Of a stretch of 64,000 bases of DNA, positions 25,020-33,888 are shown piece by piece. Both the position numbers and the translations under genes were made by a program. The notes under the pieces were generated by a model. It was not told the DNA's origin, did not search any database, and saw nothing but the letters and a program-made list of their open reading frames with translations. Numbering within the stretch: position 1 is the stretch's first letter; the number at the start of each line of letters is the position of its first letter. This DNA comes from Paenibacillus castaneae (GTDB lineage Bacteria > Bacillota > Bacilli > Paenibacillales > Paenibacillaceae). The stretch lies in NCBI RefSeq assembly GCF_002884445.1, contig NZ_KZ614144.1:1220202-1284201 (forward strand), read 5' to 3'.

Positions 25020-27842
25020 CTGAAATCTTTATCTTATTATTCGAAGAAGCTTTCGCTAGGATTACTAATTCTATCCATGAGTCTTAGCTTTGCCGTTGGC
25101 GCGGTTAGCGCCGATACTATTCAGCTGGCTGACTCGTCCGATTTGCCTTGGATGGACAAGTCGTTAGCGCCTGAGGCGCGATCTAAATTACTTATTGATG
25201 CGATGAGCCTCGATCAGAAGATTCAGCAGATTGCTATGAAGCCGGTGGCAAACACCAACATCCCCGGATGCGGTTTTTCCTCGCAGGGGCGCCACGTCGA
25301 AGGGATCCCCGAGCTGGCCATCCCCACTCTCCGGATGACCAACGGTCCCTTTGGCGGTGGGGACTGCGCTGTGGCACCGACTTCAACGGGTCTGACCAGT
25401 GCTCTGACTGTCGCCTCATCGTTCGACCCGGCCGTCTCATCGGCGTGGGGCGACATCATTGGGGAGGAAACCCGTGCCAGCGGCCACAACGTGCTGCTCA
25501 CTCCAGGCATCAACCTGGGCCGGGTTCCGAACGCCGGACGCAATTTTGAGTACTTTGGTGAAGACCCCTACCTCGCGGGAGTCATGGCCGTCGCCCAGGT
25601 CAACGCCGTGCAGGCACACGGGGTGCAGTCCGTCGCCAAGCACTTTGCGGCCAACGAGCAGGAAACCAGCCGCCAGACCATGGACACCATCGTCGACGAC
25701 CGAACCATGCACGAGCTATACCTGCTGCCGTTCGAAATGACGATCCAAGAAGCCAACCTCGCATCAGTCATGTGTTCCTATCCGCACTTGAACGGCGTGT
25801 ACGCCTGCGAGAGCTCTGAACTGCTCACCGATTGGCTGCGCGAGGACCTGGGATTCAAGGGCTATGTCATGTCCGACCGTGGGGCAACACACAGCACGGC
25901 ACCGGCCATCAAGGCAGGCCTTGACCTCGAGTTCGCCAGCCCCCGCTGGTTTACCCCTGAGCTGATCCACCAGGCTTTGGATACGGGTGAGCTGACTGTC
26001 GCCGATATCAACAAGCAGCTCGACCGGCGGTACACTGTGATGATCGAGCTGGGGCAGTTCGACGACCCTATCAACAGCCTGAGTCCAATCGACTTCGCGG
26101 CCAACGGGCGGCGGATCCAGGACATCGGGGAACAGGGCAGCGTCCTATTGAAGAATGACCACAGCACACTGCCGTTGAAGGCGGCCTCACTTAAATCGGT
26201 CGCACTCATCGGGACCCCGACGTTCGCCGGCTCGGCGAAGTTCAACTCGCAGGGACCCTCGAATGAGATCGTCGTGACCTCGCCCTATACTGTGACGCCC
26301 GAGCAGGGCCTGAACAACGCGCTCCACGCGTTGGGCTCCGACGCCTCGGTCACTTATAACAACGCCAGCAACATCGCGGAGGCCGCGGCGCTGGCTGCGA
26401 AGTCTGATGTCGCCGTGGTGATGGTCGGCGATATCTCCCGTGAGGGAGTCGACCGCACATCGCTCGCGCTGCCGGTTACGGACGGAGTGAACCAGGATGC
26501 ACTGGTGGCGGCGGTGGCTGCAGCCAATCCGAACACCGTCGTCGTCCTCAAGAACGGCGGCCCGGTGCTGCTTCCGTGGCTCGACAAGGTGCCGGCGGTC
26601 CTTGAGGCCTGGTATCCAGGGCAGGAGGACGGCAACATCGTCGCCAACCTGCTGCTGGGGATCGTCAATCCCTCCGGCAAACTACCAATCTCGTTCCCGA
26701 CCCAAGAGCGGGAAGCCGCAACCGCCACGCCTGCGCAGTGGCCGGGGATTGACCCCGACGGAGCGGGTCCCCTGCCGTTGACAGCGACGTACAGCGAAGG
26801 TCTTGAAATGGGCTACCGCTGGTACGACGCCCAAGGCATCGATCCGCTGTTCGCTTTCGGCTATGGTCTATCCTACACGAATTTCGAAATTTCCAAGCTA
26901 GCGGTTTCGCAGAAAACCTCTGATGGAAGCAAGCCGTTCCAGGTGTCATTTGTCGTGAAGAACACCGGTGACGTTGCAGGAGCCGAGGTGCCTCAAGTTT
27001 ATTTAGGCCTGCCGAAGACAGCGAACCAACCTCCGAAGCGTCTTGTAGGCTTCAAGAAGGTTTGGCTTGCTCCAGGTGAGGAGAAGCAGATCTCGATCAC
27101 GATTGATCCGGCAGCCTCGAACCATCCTATGTCTACTTGGGATGCAGATGCCAATCATTGGACAACACATGAAGGAACGTACGCGGTGTATGTAGGCAAC
27201 TCATCAAACCAAATTACGTTGACTGATTCTATTACAGTAAAGGGCTCCAGCACAGCTGAAGTAAGTGCTTCCCTAACCGGAGATTCGTCTGTAATGGCGG
27301 GAAAAGCTTTCGACCTTAATTTTGGTTTGAACAATGTAACTCAAAATGTGTATGCCGAGGAGCTTACACTTAATTTTGATCCGGCTAAATTGGATTTTGT
27401 CGATGCAACGTCATTGAAAACAGGCTTGCAAGTCATAAGCAAAGAGGTGAAAGCGCCAGGGAAAGTTCGAATTATACTCGCGAGCCTAGGAGAAGGCAAT
27501 GCGATTCATTCGGACGGCGATCTATTAAGCTTGAAGCTTAAAGCAAAATCGAACACCCAGACAGCTTCTACTGATGTTAAGCTGACAAACATTATTTTGG
27601 CTGATGGAAATGGCGTTGAAACGCCGCTTGCGAGCGCTACCCACAGTATAAGCATTGGTTACATTAAAGGCGACCTGAACGGTGATGGCAAAGTGTCGAT
27701 TGGTGACCTAGGCATCGTTGCGGCTGCATTCGGTAAGACAGATAAAAGTCCAGACTGGGATAAATATAAGGCAGCGGATGTAAATGGGGATGGCATAATT
27801 GATATCAAAGATCTTTCCACTGTCGCGCAATTAATCGAATAA
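25020..27842 (+). CDS. Secreted GH3 beta-glucosidase-type enzyme with FnIII-like, cohesin-like and dockerin domains (CTG start)
   Basis: A 940-residue enzyme if read from CTG 25020. This start gives a normal signal peptide (MKSLSYYSKKLSLGLLILSM, cleavage near AVSA). Starting at ATG 25077 leaves only a truncated one. The GH3 core covers about 60-620, with KHFAANEQE and nucleophile D286 in GFKGYVMSDRG; the sandwich domain ends in FGYGLSYTN. An FnIII-like domain (about 635-735, VPQVYLGLPKTANQPPKRLV), a cohesin-like domain (about 745-880) and a type I dockerin (about 882-940) follow. The core from about 25240 to 26870 has actinobacterial-like GC-rich codons. Hand counts of 60-base lines give 41/60 GC at 25561 and 39/60 at 26341, against 28/60 at 27421 in the tail. 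It is probably a beta-glucosidase or related enzyme. Confidence 0.9.
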   Translation: MKSLSYYSKKLSLGLLILSMSLSFAVGAVSADTIQLADSSDLPWMDKSLAPEARSKLLIDAMSLDQKIQQIAMKPVANTNIPGCGFSSQGRHVEGIPELAIPTLRMTNGPFGGGDCAVAPTSTGLTSALTVASSFDPAVSSAWGDIIGEETRASGHNVLLTPGINLGRVPNAGRNFEYFGEDPYLAGVMAVAQVNAVQAHGVQSVAKHFAANEQETSRQTMDTIVDDRTMHELYLLPFEMTIQEANLASVMCSYPHLNGVYACESSELLTDWLREDLGFKGYVMSDRGATHSTAPAIKAGLDLEFASPRWFTPELIHQALDTGELTVADINKQLDRRYTVMIELGQFDDPINSLSPIDFAANGRRIQDIGEQGSVLLKNDHSTLPLKAASLKSVALIGTPTFAGSAKFNSQGPSNEIVVTSPYTVTPEQGLNNALHALGSDASVTYNNASNIAEAAALAAKSDVAVVMVGDISREGVDRTSLALPVTDGVNQDALVAAVAAANPNTVVVLKNGGPVLLPWLDKVPAVLEAWYPGQEDGNIVANLLLGIVNPSGKLPISFPTQEREAATATPAQWPGIDPDGAGPLPLTATYSEGLEMGYRWYDAQGIDPLFAFGYGLSYTNFEISKLAVSQKTSDGSKPFQVSFVVKNTGDVAGAEVPQVYLGLPKTANQPPKRLVGFKKVWLAPGEEKQISITIDPAASNHPMSTWDADANHWTTHEGTYAVYVGNSSNQITLTDSITVKGSSTAEVSASLTGDSSVMAGKAFDLNFGLNNVTQNVYAEELTLNFDPAKLDFVDATSLKTGLQVISKEVKAPGKVRIILASLGEGNAIHSDGDLLSLKLKAKSNTQTASTDVKLTNIILADGNGVETPLASATHSISIGYIKGDLNGDGKVSIGDLGIVAAAFGKTDKSPDWDKYKAADVNGDGIIDIKDLSTVAQLIE

Positions 27843-27844
27843 GT
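27262..27844 (+). repeat. Cohesin-dockerin module repeat, copy 2
   Basis: Second copy of the 24160-24745 module, encoding the C-terminal part of the second GH3 protein. The protein differs from copy 1 at only a handful of residues (for example NLNFGLNKVAQN against DLNFGLNNVTQN). Confidence 0.93.
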
Positions 27845-27849
27845 TTGGG

Positions 27850-27887
27850 ATACGTCTCGATGCTGATTTAGCTCGGGACGTATTTTA
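27850..27887 (+). terminator. Terminator after the second GH3 gene
   Basis: atacgtctcga (27850-27860) pairs with tcgggacgtat (27873-27883) with one wobble, followed by tttat. Confidence 0.8.
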
Positions 27888-27961
27888 TATACTGATTTAT
27901 CGTAATTTGATACGATAGATTTCGATAGATAAGTCAGAGCCTAACAGGGGGAGAGAGCCGG

Positions 27962-29746
27962 TTGAACTATAAGCAATGGTTGTATCAGCTATCGTATAAG
28001 AAGAGGATTTGGATTTCGTTTGTCATCTTGATCACATTAGCGATTAGCACGACGGGGACGATGACTTATTTCATTGCAGCCAGCGTACTGAAGAGAAACG
28101 CCTCCGAACTAAGCCAGAATAGCTTGAATAAGTCTGCCCAGGTATTCGATGAGAAGCTAAGGCAAATTATCGTATCGGTTATGACGCTGACCATCAGCGA
28201 ATCTTTCAAGGACATCATTAAAAATACATCAGCGGGCGATAAGCAAAACTATTATCAGCTATTATCGTCCATTCAAACGCCATTTTCACAAATCCAAGCC
28301 TTGGAGCCAGCGGTTCAGTCTATTCTTATAACAACGTCAATTGGTGAATTTTATCCAACTAATTATGTGCGGTTGAAAGAAAACTCTTTTTTCAATACCG
28401 ATATGTACAGACTCATTACGGAATATCAGCATGCTATTTGGATCGAAGGACATGAGGATACCTTTTTTCGGAGAAAAGAAAAGGTTATTACGTTAGTTAT
28501 GCAACCGCTTACGGAAAACCAGAATAGTGAGATTTACATTATCGTGAATATTAAAGAACAAGCGTTGATTGATATGCTTTTGAAAAATGTAGAAGAAACA
28601 GATCAACGGTTTCATTTGGTCTCGAGTAAGGGGGACCCGGTATTTTTTTCGCAATCCCGCTTTTCGAGTTTTTTTAATGAAAGTGGCTTTGTTGAAAATA
28701 TAAATCGGGATACGAAAGGTAGTTTTGAATATAAAGGAACGAAACAATCCTATTTGGTTAATTATGCAAGCCTCTCTTTAGCAGAGGACTGGATCCTGCT
28801 TAGTGTCCAATCGAAGTCAGATCTTTTAAAACAAATTCGTATGATCAAATGGGTTTCGATTTTAATTATGATTGGATGCTTATTACTTTCCATAATTTAT
28901 TCCAATATTCTCACAGCCGTTCTGCTGAAGCCATTGCTTAAGCTGCGAAACTTAATGGTGAAAGTGGAACACACGAATGATTTAACTGTTCGCTTTGAAA
29001 GCGAATATCGGGATGAGGTCTCTCAGGTCGGAAGAAAATTCAATAGTATGCTAGAGGAATTAGCTCTATCCATCAAGGAAACTGGTGAAATTGAAATTAA
29101 GAAACGTAAGGCGGAAATTAAAGCATTACAAGCGCAAATCGATCCTCATTTCTTGTATAACACGCTAAATACGATTTATTGGAAAGCGCAATTGAATCAA
29201 TCCGACGATGTCAAGGAAATGGTTCTTTCCTTATCGCGGATGTTCCAGCTTGGTTTAAATAATGGATTTGATTACACGACATTAGAGAAAGAAATCGATC
29301 ATGTGAAACAATATTTATTCATTCAAAAAAAATGCTATACGAATCTATTTGACTATAATGTAGTGGTAGACGTAGAAAAAGAATGCATCGTGGACATTAC
29401 AATCCTCAAAGTTATTTTGCAGCCCTTGGTTGAAAACTCAATTTTACATGGTTTCAAAAATCGTAAATCAGGCGGCATTATTGATATATTGATTAGAAAA
29501 ACGGAGGAGCATCTCATTATTGCTGTAGAGGATAATGGGAGTGGCATGAATGTAGATGAGATTAAGCAAAGTTTACAAGTGCCCACTCAGAAGACGGGGT
29601 ATGCGCTGCGCAACATTTATCACCGACTGCAGCTTTATTATGGCGGAGATTCAGAGATGATCTTCGAAAGTGTTCCAGATCAGAAAACTACTATTACTTT
29701 AATAATCAATATGAAGGGAAGAGATGGGTATGGAGAAACGGATTAG
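27962..29746 (+). CDS. YesM-type sensor histidine kinase
   Basis: A 594-residue membrane kinase. Helices at about 15-38 and 292-315 flank an extracellular Cache-like sensor domain. A HAMP segment (about 318-375) and a His_kinase domain with H396 in QIDPHFLYNTLNTIYW follow, then an HATPase domain with EDNGSGMN. This family senses carbohydrates or their binding proteins and signals to YesN-type regulators. The start is TTG 27962, behind GGGGGAGAG. The next gene overlaps it by 23 bases, and a sugar ABC transporter follows, so sugar induction of region 5 is the likely output. Confidence 0.93.
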   Translation: MNYKQWLYQLSYKKRIWISFVILITLAISTTGTMTYFIAASVLKRNASELSQNSLNKSAQVFDEKLRQIIVSVMTLTISESFKDIIKNTSAGDKQNYYQLLSSIQTPFSQIQALEPAVQSILITTSIGEFYPTNYVRLKENSFFNTDMYRLITEYQHAIWIEGHEDTFFRRKEKVITLVMQPLTENQNSEIYIIVNIKEQALIDMLLKNVEETDQRFHLVSSKGDPVFFSQSRFSSFFNESGFVENINRDTKGSFEYKGTKQSYLVNYASLSLAEDWILLSVQSKSDLLKQIRMIKWVSILIMIGCLLLSIIYSNILTAVLLKPLLKLRNLMVKVEHTNDLTVRFESEYRDEVSQVGRKFNSMLEELALSIKETGEIEIKKRKAEIKALQAQIDPHFLYNTLNTIYWKAQLNQSDDVKEMVLSLSRMFQLGLNNGFDYTTLEKEIDHVKQYLFIQKKCYTNLFDYNVVVDVEKECIVDITILKVILQPLVENSILHGFKNRKSGGIIDILIRKTEEHLIIAVEDNGSGMNVDEIKQSLQVPTQKTGYALRNIYHRLQLYYGGDSEMIFESVPDQKTTITLIINMKGRDGYGETD

Positions 29747-31340
29747 CATGTGTGTGCTGGATGATATCATGAGTGTAATAGACGGGATATCTCTTGGAAT
29801 CCCTTGGGCTGATTATGGAATTGAGATCATTGGTACTGCCTTAGACGGTGAGGAAGGGCTCAGAATTGCTTTGGAGCTGCATCCGGATATCATATTGACG
29901 GATATTCGGATGCCGGTTATGGATGGTCTTGAATTAACGCGTAGAATTATAGAAAAATCTCCAGCATGCAAAGTCATCCTTCTAAGCGGCTATACGGAAT
30001 TTAGCTATGCTCAGCAGGCAATTCGATACGGGGCTTTTGATTTTGTAGCTAAACCTTTTTCAATGGAGGATATTATAGAGGTTGTCCTGAAGGCAACTGA
30101 AGAAATTGAGCTTGAGCGGAGCAAGCACAAAAGAATATATGAGATGGAAGCTAGAGTAAGAGAGAGCAAGCCGCTCTTAAGGCAGGAATACTTTAACCTG
30201 CTCATCCGTTATTCATCAAGCGAGGAAAGTGCGAGAGATAAATGGGAGTTCCTTGAAATTGATTTAAAGAGAGAGGGCTTTGTTGTGATGGTCGTCGAGA
30301 TCGATCGATTCTCGAAAACCATTCAAACGCTGCCCATCAGTGAAGTAGAGCTAACTCGTTATGCTTTGCAAAATATTTTGGAGGAGACGATTAACGCCTA
30401 TACACAAGGGGTCGTATTCAGAGAAAGCATGAACCGCCTTGTCGTCATTTATAATTCAACAGATCAGATAGAGCCTGGATCATTAGCCGAGATTTGTTGT
30501 AATCATTGTGCACAATATTCGCGTCATACCGTCTCGATTGGGGTGAGCCTAAGTGTAAACCTCATTTCAGAAATTTATCTCGGATATCAGCAGGCCATAA
30601 GCGCATTGTCCTATAACTTTTATACGGGCGGCAATGGGGTGTTTCATTATGGCGATGTCGGTCAGATGAGTTCACAAATACGTACCTATTCCTTAGACCA
30701 GGAGAAGGAGCTTCTCTTTGCTGTGCGTTCAGGAAATCAGGAGCTGGCGCTTGGTGTATTGCAGCAGATTTATGAGGATTGCGCTAAAATACAGCCGCTG
30801 CCGCATCCGCAATATTTGATTACGATGTATGATGAATTGGTTTATATGGTTCTGAGGGTATTAGAGGAAAAACTGCATACGGAAGATTTGCAGGGGTTAA
30901 AAGCGGACATTGAAGCACATAAAAATACGGATCGGATGTCGTTACTGGAATTGCAAAAATCTCTTGAGCAGCTATGTATTAATGGCTGCGTATTACAAGA
31001 TAAACATAGAACAACAGAGGCTGAGCGCATTATACATAAAGCTATTGAATACACGAAGGGGCATCTTCATTTAGATTTATCCGTGAATGAATGCGCTAAG
31101 CTGGTGCATCTGAGCAGCAGCTATTTTAGCAATTTATTCAAAAAGGTGACAGGCCAAACCTTCCTTCAATTTGTAACGAATGAACGAATTGATCAAGCCA
31201 AATTAATGCTAATGAAAGGCCATCAGGTTCAGGAGGTTGCAGCTGATATTGGTTATGAGGATCGTCGCTATTTCAGCGAAATATTTAAGAAAAATACAGG
31301 AATGACACCTTCAGAGTTCAAACAGGCCTATTACAAATAG
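29724..31340 (+). CDS. YesN-type AraC family response regulator
   Basis: A 538-residue regulator. The receiver domain (1-120) has the phosphoacceptor D60 in DIILTDIRMPVMDG and lysine in FVAKPFS. A long middle region follows (about 130-420). The C-terminal AraC-type double helix-turn-helix covers about 430-535 (ECAKLVHLSSSYFSNLFKKV, EVAADIGYEDRRYFSEIFKK). The start of the receiver reads VLDDI rather than the common VDDE, a small deviation in the acidic pocket. It overlaps the kinase gene, as usual for a cognate pair. The likely targets are the adjacent ABC transporter promoter (shared 31-base element) and possibly the GH3/cohesin genes. Confidence 0.93.
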   Translation: MGMEKRISMCVLDDIMSVIDGISLGIPWADYGIEIIGTALDGEEGLRIALELHPDIILTDIRMPVMDGLELTRRIIEKSPACKVILLSGYTEFSYAQQAIRYGAFDFVAKPFSMEDIIEVVLKATEEIELERSKHKRIYEMEARVRESKPLLRQEYFNLLIRYSSSEESARDKWEFLEIDLKREGFVVMVVEIDRFSKTIQTLPISEVELTRYALQNILEETINAYTQGVVFRESMNRLVVIYNSTDQIEPGSLAEICCNHCAQYSRHTVSIGVSLSVNLISEIYLGYQQAISALSYNFYTGGNGVFHYGDVGQMSSQIRTYSLDQEKELLFAVRSGNQELALGVLQQIYEDCAKIQPLPHPQYLITMYDELVYMVLRVLEEKLHTEDLQGLKADIEAHKNTDRMSLLELQKSLEQLCINGCVLQDKHRTTEAERIIHKAIEYTKGHLHLDLSVNECAKLVHLSSSYFSNLFKKVTGQTFLQFVTNERIDQAKLMLMKGHQVQEVAADIGYEDRRYFSEIFKKNTGMTPSEFKQAYYK

Positions 31341-31360
31341 GCGCAAAGATCGTCGGAAAA

Positions 31361-31391
31361 TCCCCCTTGAGAATAGTTTTATCCCATTATG
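31361..31391 (+). promoter_or_regulatory. 31-base element ahead of the sugar-binding-protein gene (copy B)
   Basis: tcccccttgagaatagtttt followed by atcccattatg is 27/31 identical to 19787-19817. It lies just after the response-regulator gene and 71 bases before the binding-protein start, where an AraC-type activator would sit next to a promoter. Confidence 0.65.
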
Positions 31392-31461
31392 CCTTTGACT
31401 TCGGTTAATTATAATAATGGATATCACCAGTAATAAAAAAACCGAAGGGGTTGAAAAGTTC

Positions 31462-32889
31462 ATGTTTAATAAAACGCGAATGGTTACTGTAGCTGCACTC
31501 CTTGCTCTTAGTTTGAGCGCATGCTCCTCTGGTAACGGAAATTCTACAAACTCGACTAAGGGGACAAATGAGCCGGCACCAAAGGCAACTACCGAAGCTG
31601 TTGTGGAGGGCACAAAGGAAGCTCCGAAGGTCAAGCTTAACTATTGGACAGAGGATCGGCATGATTTGACTTATATTCAAGAAGTTGTCCAACGGTTTAA
31701 CGAAACCAATACAGAAAATATTGAGGTAGAGTTGAAAGGGCTGTCTGAGAACTATAACCAGTCCGTTGATATCGCTTTCTCTAGCAAGCAAGCTCCGGAC
31801 ATTATCAGAACGACACCAAGCAACTTTATTCCTTTCGTTAAGAAAGGGTATCTGGAACCTCTGGATGGCTATATGAATGATGCAATGAAGACTAAATTCC
31901 AAGGAGCACTTATTGATAAATCAAACATGATGAATGGCCAAATATTTTCCCTTCCCAACTACGGATATTCAAGCCGACTCATTTACAACGTTGATCTTTT
32001 TAACAAAGCAGGTATCACAAGCCCTCCAAAAACATTGAATGAAATGGTTGAGGTTGCGAAAAAGCTTACTGAAGCAGGCAAAGACATTGGTGCCTATGGC
32101 TTTGCAATTAACTTTAAAGGAGCAGACAACTCTTTTGAAAAAGCTCCAAGATCGATCGCTGAGTTAAGTGGAATCGGCGGTTATGGCTACGATTTCAAAA
32201 CAGGCAAATATGATTTTTCTGGATTTGCAGATATCATGAAAGCTTTTAAACAAATGAAGGATGACGGCAGTATGCTGCCGGGCGTAGAGGCGCTGGACAT
32301 TGATCCGCTGCGTGCTCAATTTGCTGAAGGAAAGATCGGTATGTACTTATCGATTTCCGCTGAGCCGGGTGTATATCAATCGCAGTTCCCCACAGAAGTC
32401 AACTGGTCAGCTGCTTTGCCTCCAACAATTAGCGGTGACATTGCAGGAGTAGCAGGCTACTGGAAAACAGGTCCATGGCTTTCCATCAGCAGTCAGACTA
32501 AAAACAAAAAAGAAGCTTGGACATTCTTAGAGTACATGTACAGTGATGAAGTATTAAGAACATATTATGAAGATGGCTACGGCTTATCTCTTCTTCCAGC
32601 AATTGTAGCACAGTCCAAAGACCCGAAAATTCCTGGTATTGAGGGTTTCCTTCCTACACAATATGATGGTTTATGGCCTATTTCGCCGAAAGTGACTGTA
32701 GAAGGAACGGATTTTCCAAACCTATTTATTAAATATGCGATTAGCGGCGGAGATTTGGATAAGATGATTACAGATGTGAATACCCGGTACAATGCTGCAC
32801 TTGATAAAGCTAGAGCATCTGGGGATGTAACAACTGAAGCAATGCCAGACTTTAATGCTAAGAGCATGCAAGGAATGCTAGTCAAATAA
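31462..32889 (+). CDS. Extracellular sugar-binding lipoprotein of an ABC transporter
   Basis: A 475-residue lipoprotein. Signal MFNKTRMVTVAALLALSLSAC has the lipobox cysteine at residue 21, followed by a Ser/Thr/Asn linker. The mature part has the family 1 solute-binding pattern: LNYWTEDRHDLTYIQEVVQR, IAFSSKQAPDIIRTTPS, and GKIGMYLSISAEPG. I chose ATG 31462, because it gives a normal lipoprotein signal; an in-frame ATG at 31417 lies upstream of the GAAGGGG site. It sits behind a YesM/YesN pair and ahead of two permeases. The GH3 enzymes nearby make a beta-linked oligosaccharide or glucoside a plausible ligand. Confidence 0.93.
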   Translation: MFNKTRMVTVAALLALSLSACSSGNGNSTNSTKGTNEPAPKATTEAVVEGTKEAPKVKLNYWTEDRHDLTYIQEVVQRFNETNTENIEVELKGLSENYNQSVDIAFSSKQAPDIIRTTPSNFIPFVKKGYLEPLDGYMNDAMKTKFQGALIDKSNMMNGQIFSLPNYGYSSRLIYNVDLFNKAGITSPPKTLNEMVEVAKKLTEAGKDIGAYGFAINFKGADNSFEKAPRSIAELSGIGGYGYDFKTGKYDFSGFADIMKAFKQMKDDGSMLPGVEALDIDPLRAQFAEGKIGMYLSISAEPGVYQSQFPTEVNWSAALPPTISGDIAGVAGYWKTGPWLSISSQTKNKKEAWTFLEYMYSDEVLRTYYEDGYGLSLLPAIVAQSKDPKIPGIEGFLPTQYDGLWPISPKVTVEGTDFPNLFIKYAISGGDLDKMITDVNTRYNAALDKARASGDVTTEAMPDFNAKSMQGMLVK

Positions 32890-32916
32890 TACTTCTATGC
32901 ATGGTTCATGCCAAAA

Positions 32917-32948
32917 AAGGATAGGAGCATCTCGTATGCCCTATCCTT
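32917..32948 (+). terminator. Intercistronic hairpin between binding protein and permease genes
   Basis: aaggatagg (32917-32925) pairs with cctatcctt (32940-32948), with an inner gcat/atgc stem. The T tail is weak, so partial termination or protection of the upstream mRNA is likely. This would give more binding protein than permease. Confidence 0.6.
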
Positions 32949-32973
32949 GTTATTTAAGGAGATGAAATCGAAC

Positions 32974-33870
32974 ATGACCAGTCTACGCAAATTAGGAGAA
33001 TCTTACTCATTTATTTTGCCCAGTCTAATATTCACTTTGGTGCTAGGTATTTATCCGATTGTATGGGCGATTAGATATATGTTTTATGATTATCCCGGAT
33101 ATGGAGAAGAAGTATTTATCGGCTTTGGTAACTTTGCGAGCTTGATGAGAGATGAAGCCTACTGGAACTCGGTTGTGAATACCGCGGTCTATGCGATGGG
33201 GAAAATCATAATCACGATTCCGTTATCATTAATTTTAGCAGTAATTTTAAATAAAGGACTTAAAGGCAAAAATTTTTTAAGAGCGATTTATTTTATGCCA
33301 ACGGTGCTGAGTACTGCGGTAATCTCCATCGTCTTTTTTAACATTTTTAATTCTTACAACGGAATATTAAACCAGTTTTTATTGAAATACCATATCATCT
33401 CCAAAAGTATTGATTGGCTTGGTCCCGACCTAGCCATGGTAACCTCTATCATTGTTGCTATCTGGGGTGCAATAGGAAACTATATGCTTCTCTTCCTCGC
33501 TGGTCTGCAAAACATTCCAGATGATGTCTATGAGAGCGCTTCGCTAGACGGAGCGAATGCTTCTCAAAAGTTCTTCTACATTACTATCCCTATGCTGGGG
33601 CCCGTGCTGCAAATGATTATTATGCTGGCGATTACCATATCATTAAAGGGCTACGAAAGTATTATGGTATTAACAGAAGGCGGTCCGATCGGACGAACAG
33701 AGGTTATGTATCTGTATGTATATCGAATGTTCTTCCCGATTTCTTCTAGTTCGACTATGATTCAACAAATTGGCTATGGTAGCGCTGTTGGCTTTATGTC
33801 TGCCATAATCGTCGGACTCATTACATTAGGTTATTTCTGGTTATCCAAACGATTAAACCGTATTTTTTAG
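32974..33870 (+). CDS. Sugar ABC transporter permease, MalF/LacF-like
   Basis: A 298-residue permease with six helices. The EAA loop reads DDVYESASLDGANASQKFFY and the typical phrase MVLTEGGPIGRTEVMYLYVY is present in shorter form (LTEGGPIGRTEV). I chose ATG 32974, because AAGGAGATGA pairs well with 16S rRNA just before it and because the in-frame ATG at 32908 lies ahead of the intercistronic hairpin. It forms the membrane dimer with the next gene product. No ATPase gene accompanies them. Confidence 0.93.
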   Translation: MTSLRKLGESYSFILPSLIFTLVLGIYPIVWAIRYMFYDYPGYGEEVFIGFGNFASLMRDEAYWNSVVNTAVYAMGKIIITIPLSLILAVILNKGLKGKNFLRAIYFMPTVLSTAVISIVFFNIFNSYNGILNQFLLKYHIISKSIDWLGPDLAMVTSIIVAIWGAIGNYMLLFLAGLQNIPDDVYESASLDGANASQKFFYITIPMLGPVLQMIIMLAITISLKGYESIMVLTEGGPIGRTEVMYLYVYRMFFPISSSSTMIQQIGYGSAVGFMSAIIVGLITLGYFWLSKRLNRIF

Positions 33871-33888
33871 CTTAGGGGGATTGCTGTA

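Noticed and set aside
25223..26949. Numerous long open frames on both strands inside the second GH3 gene
   Set aside because: The GC-rich core has few stop codons in any frame. The frames have no ribosome sites and arginine/proline-rich nonsense composition, and they lie fully inside a gene with clear GH3 motifs.
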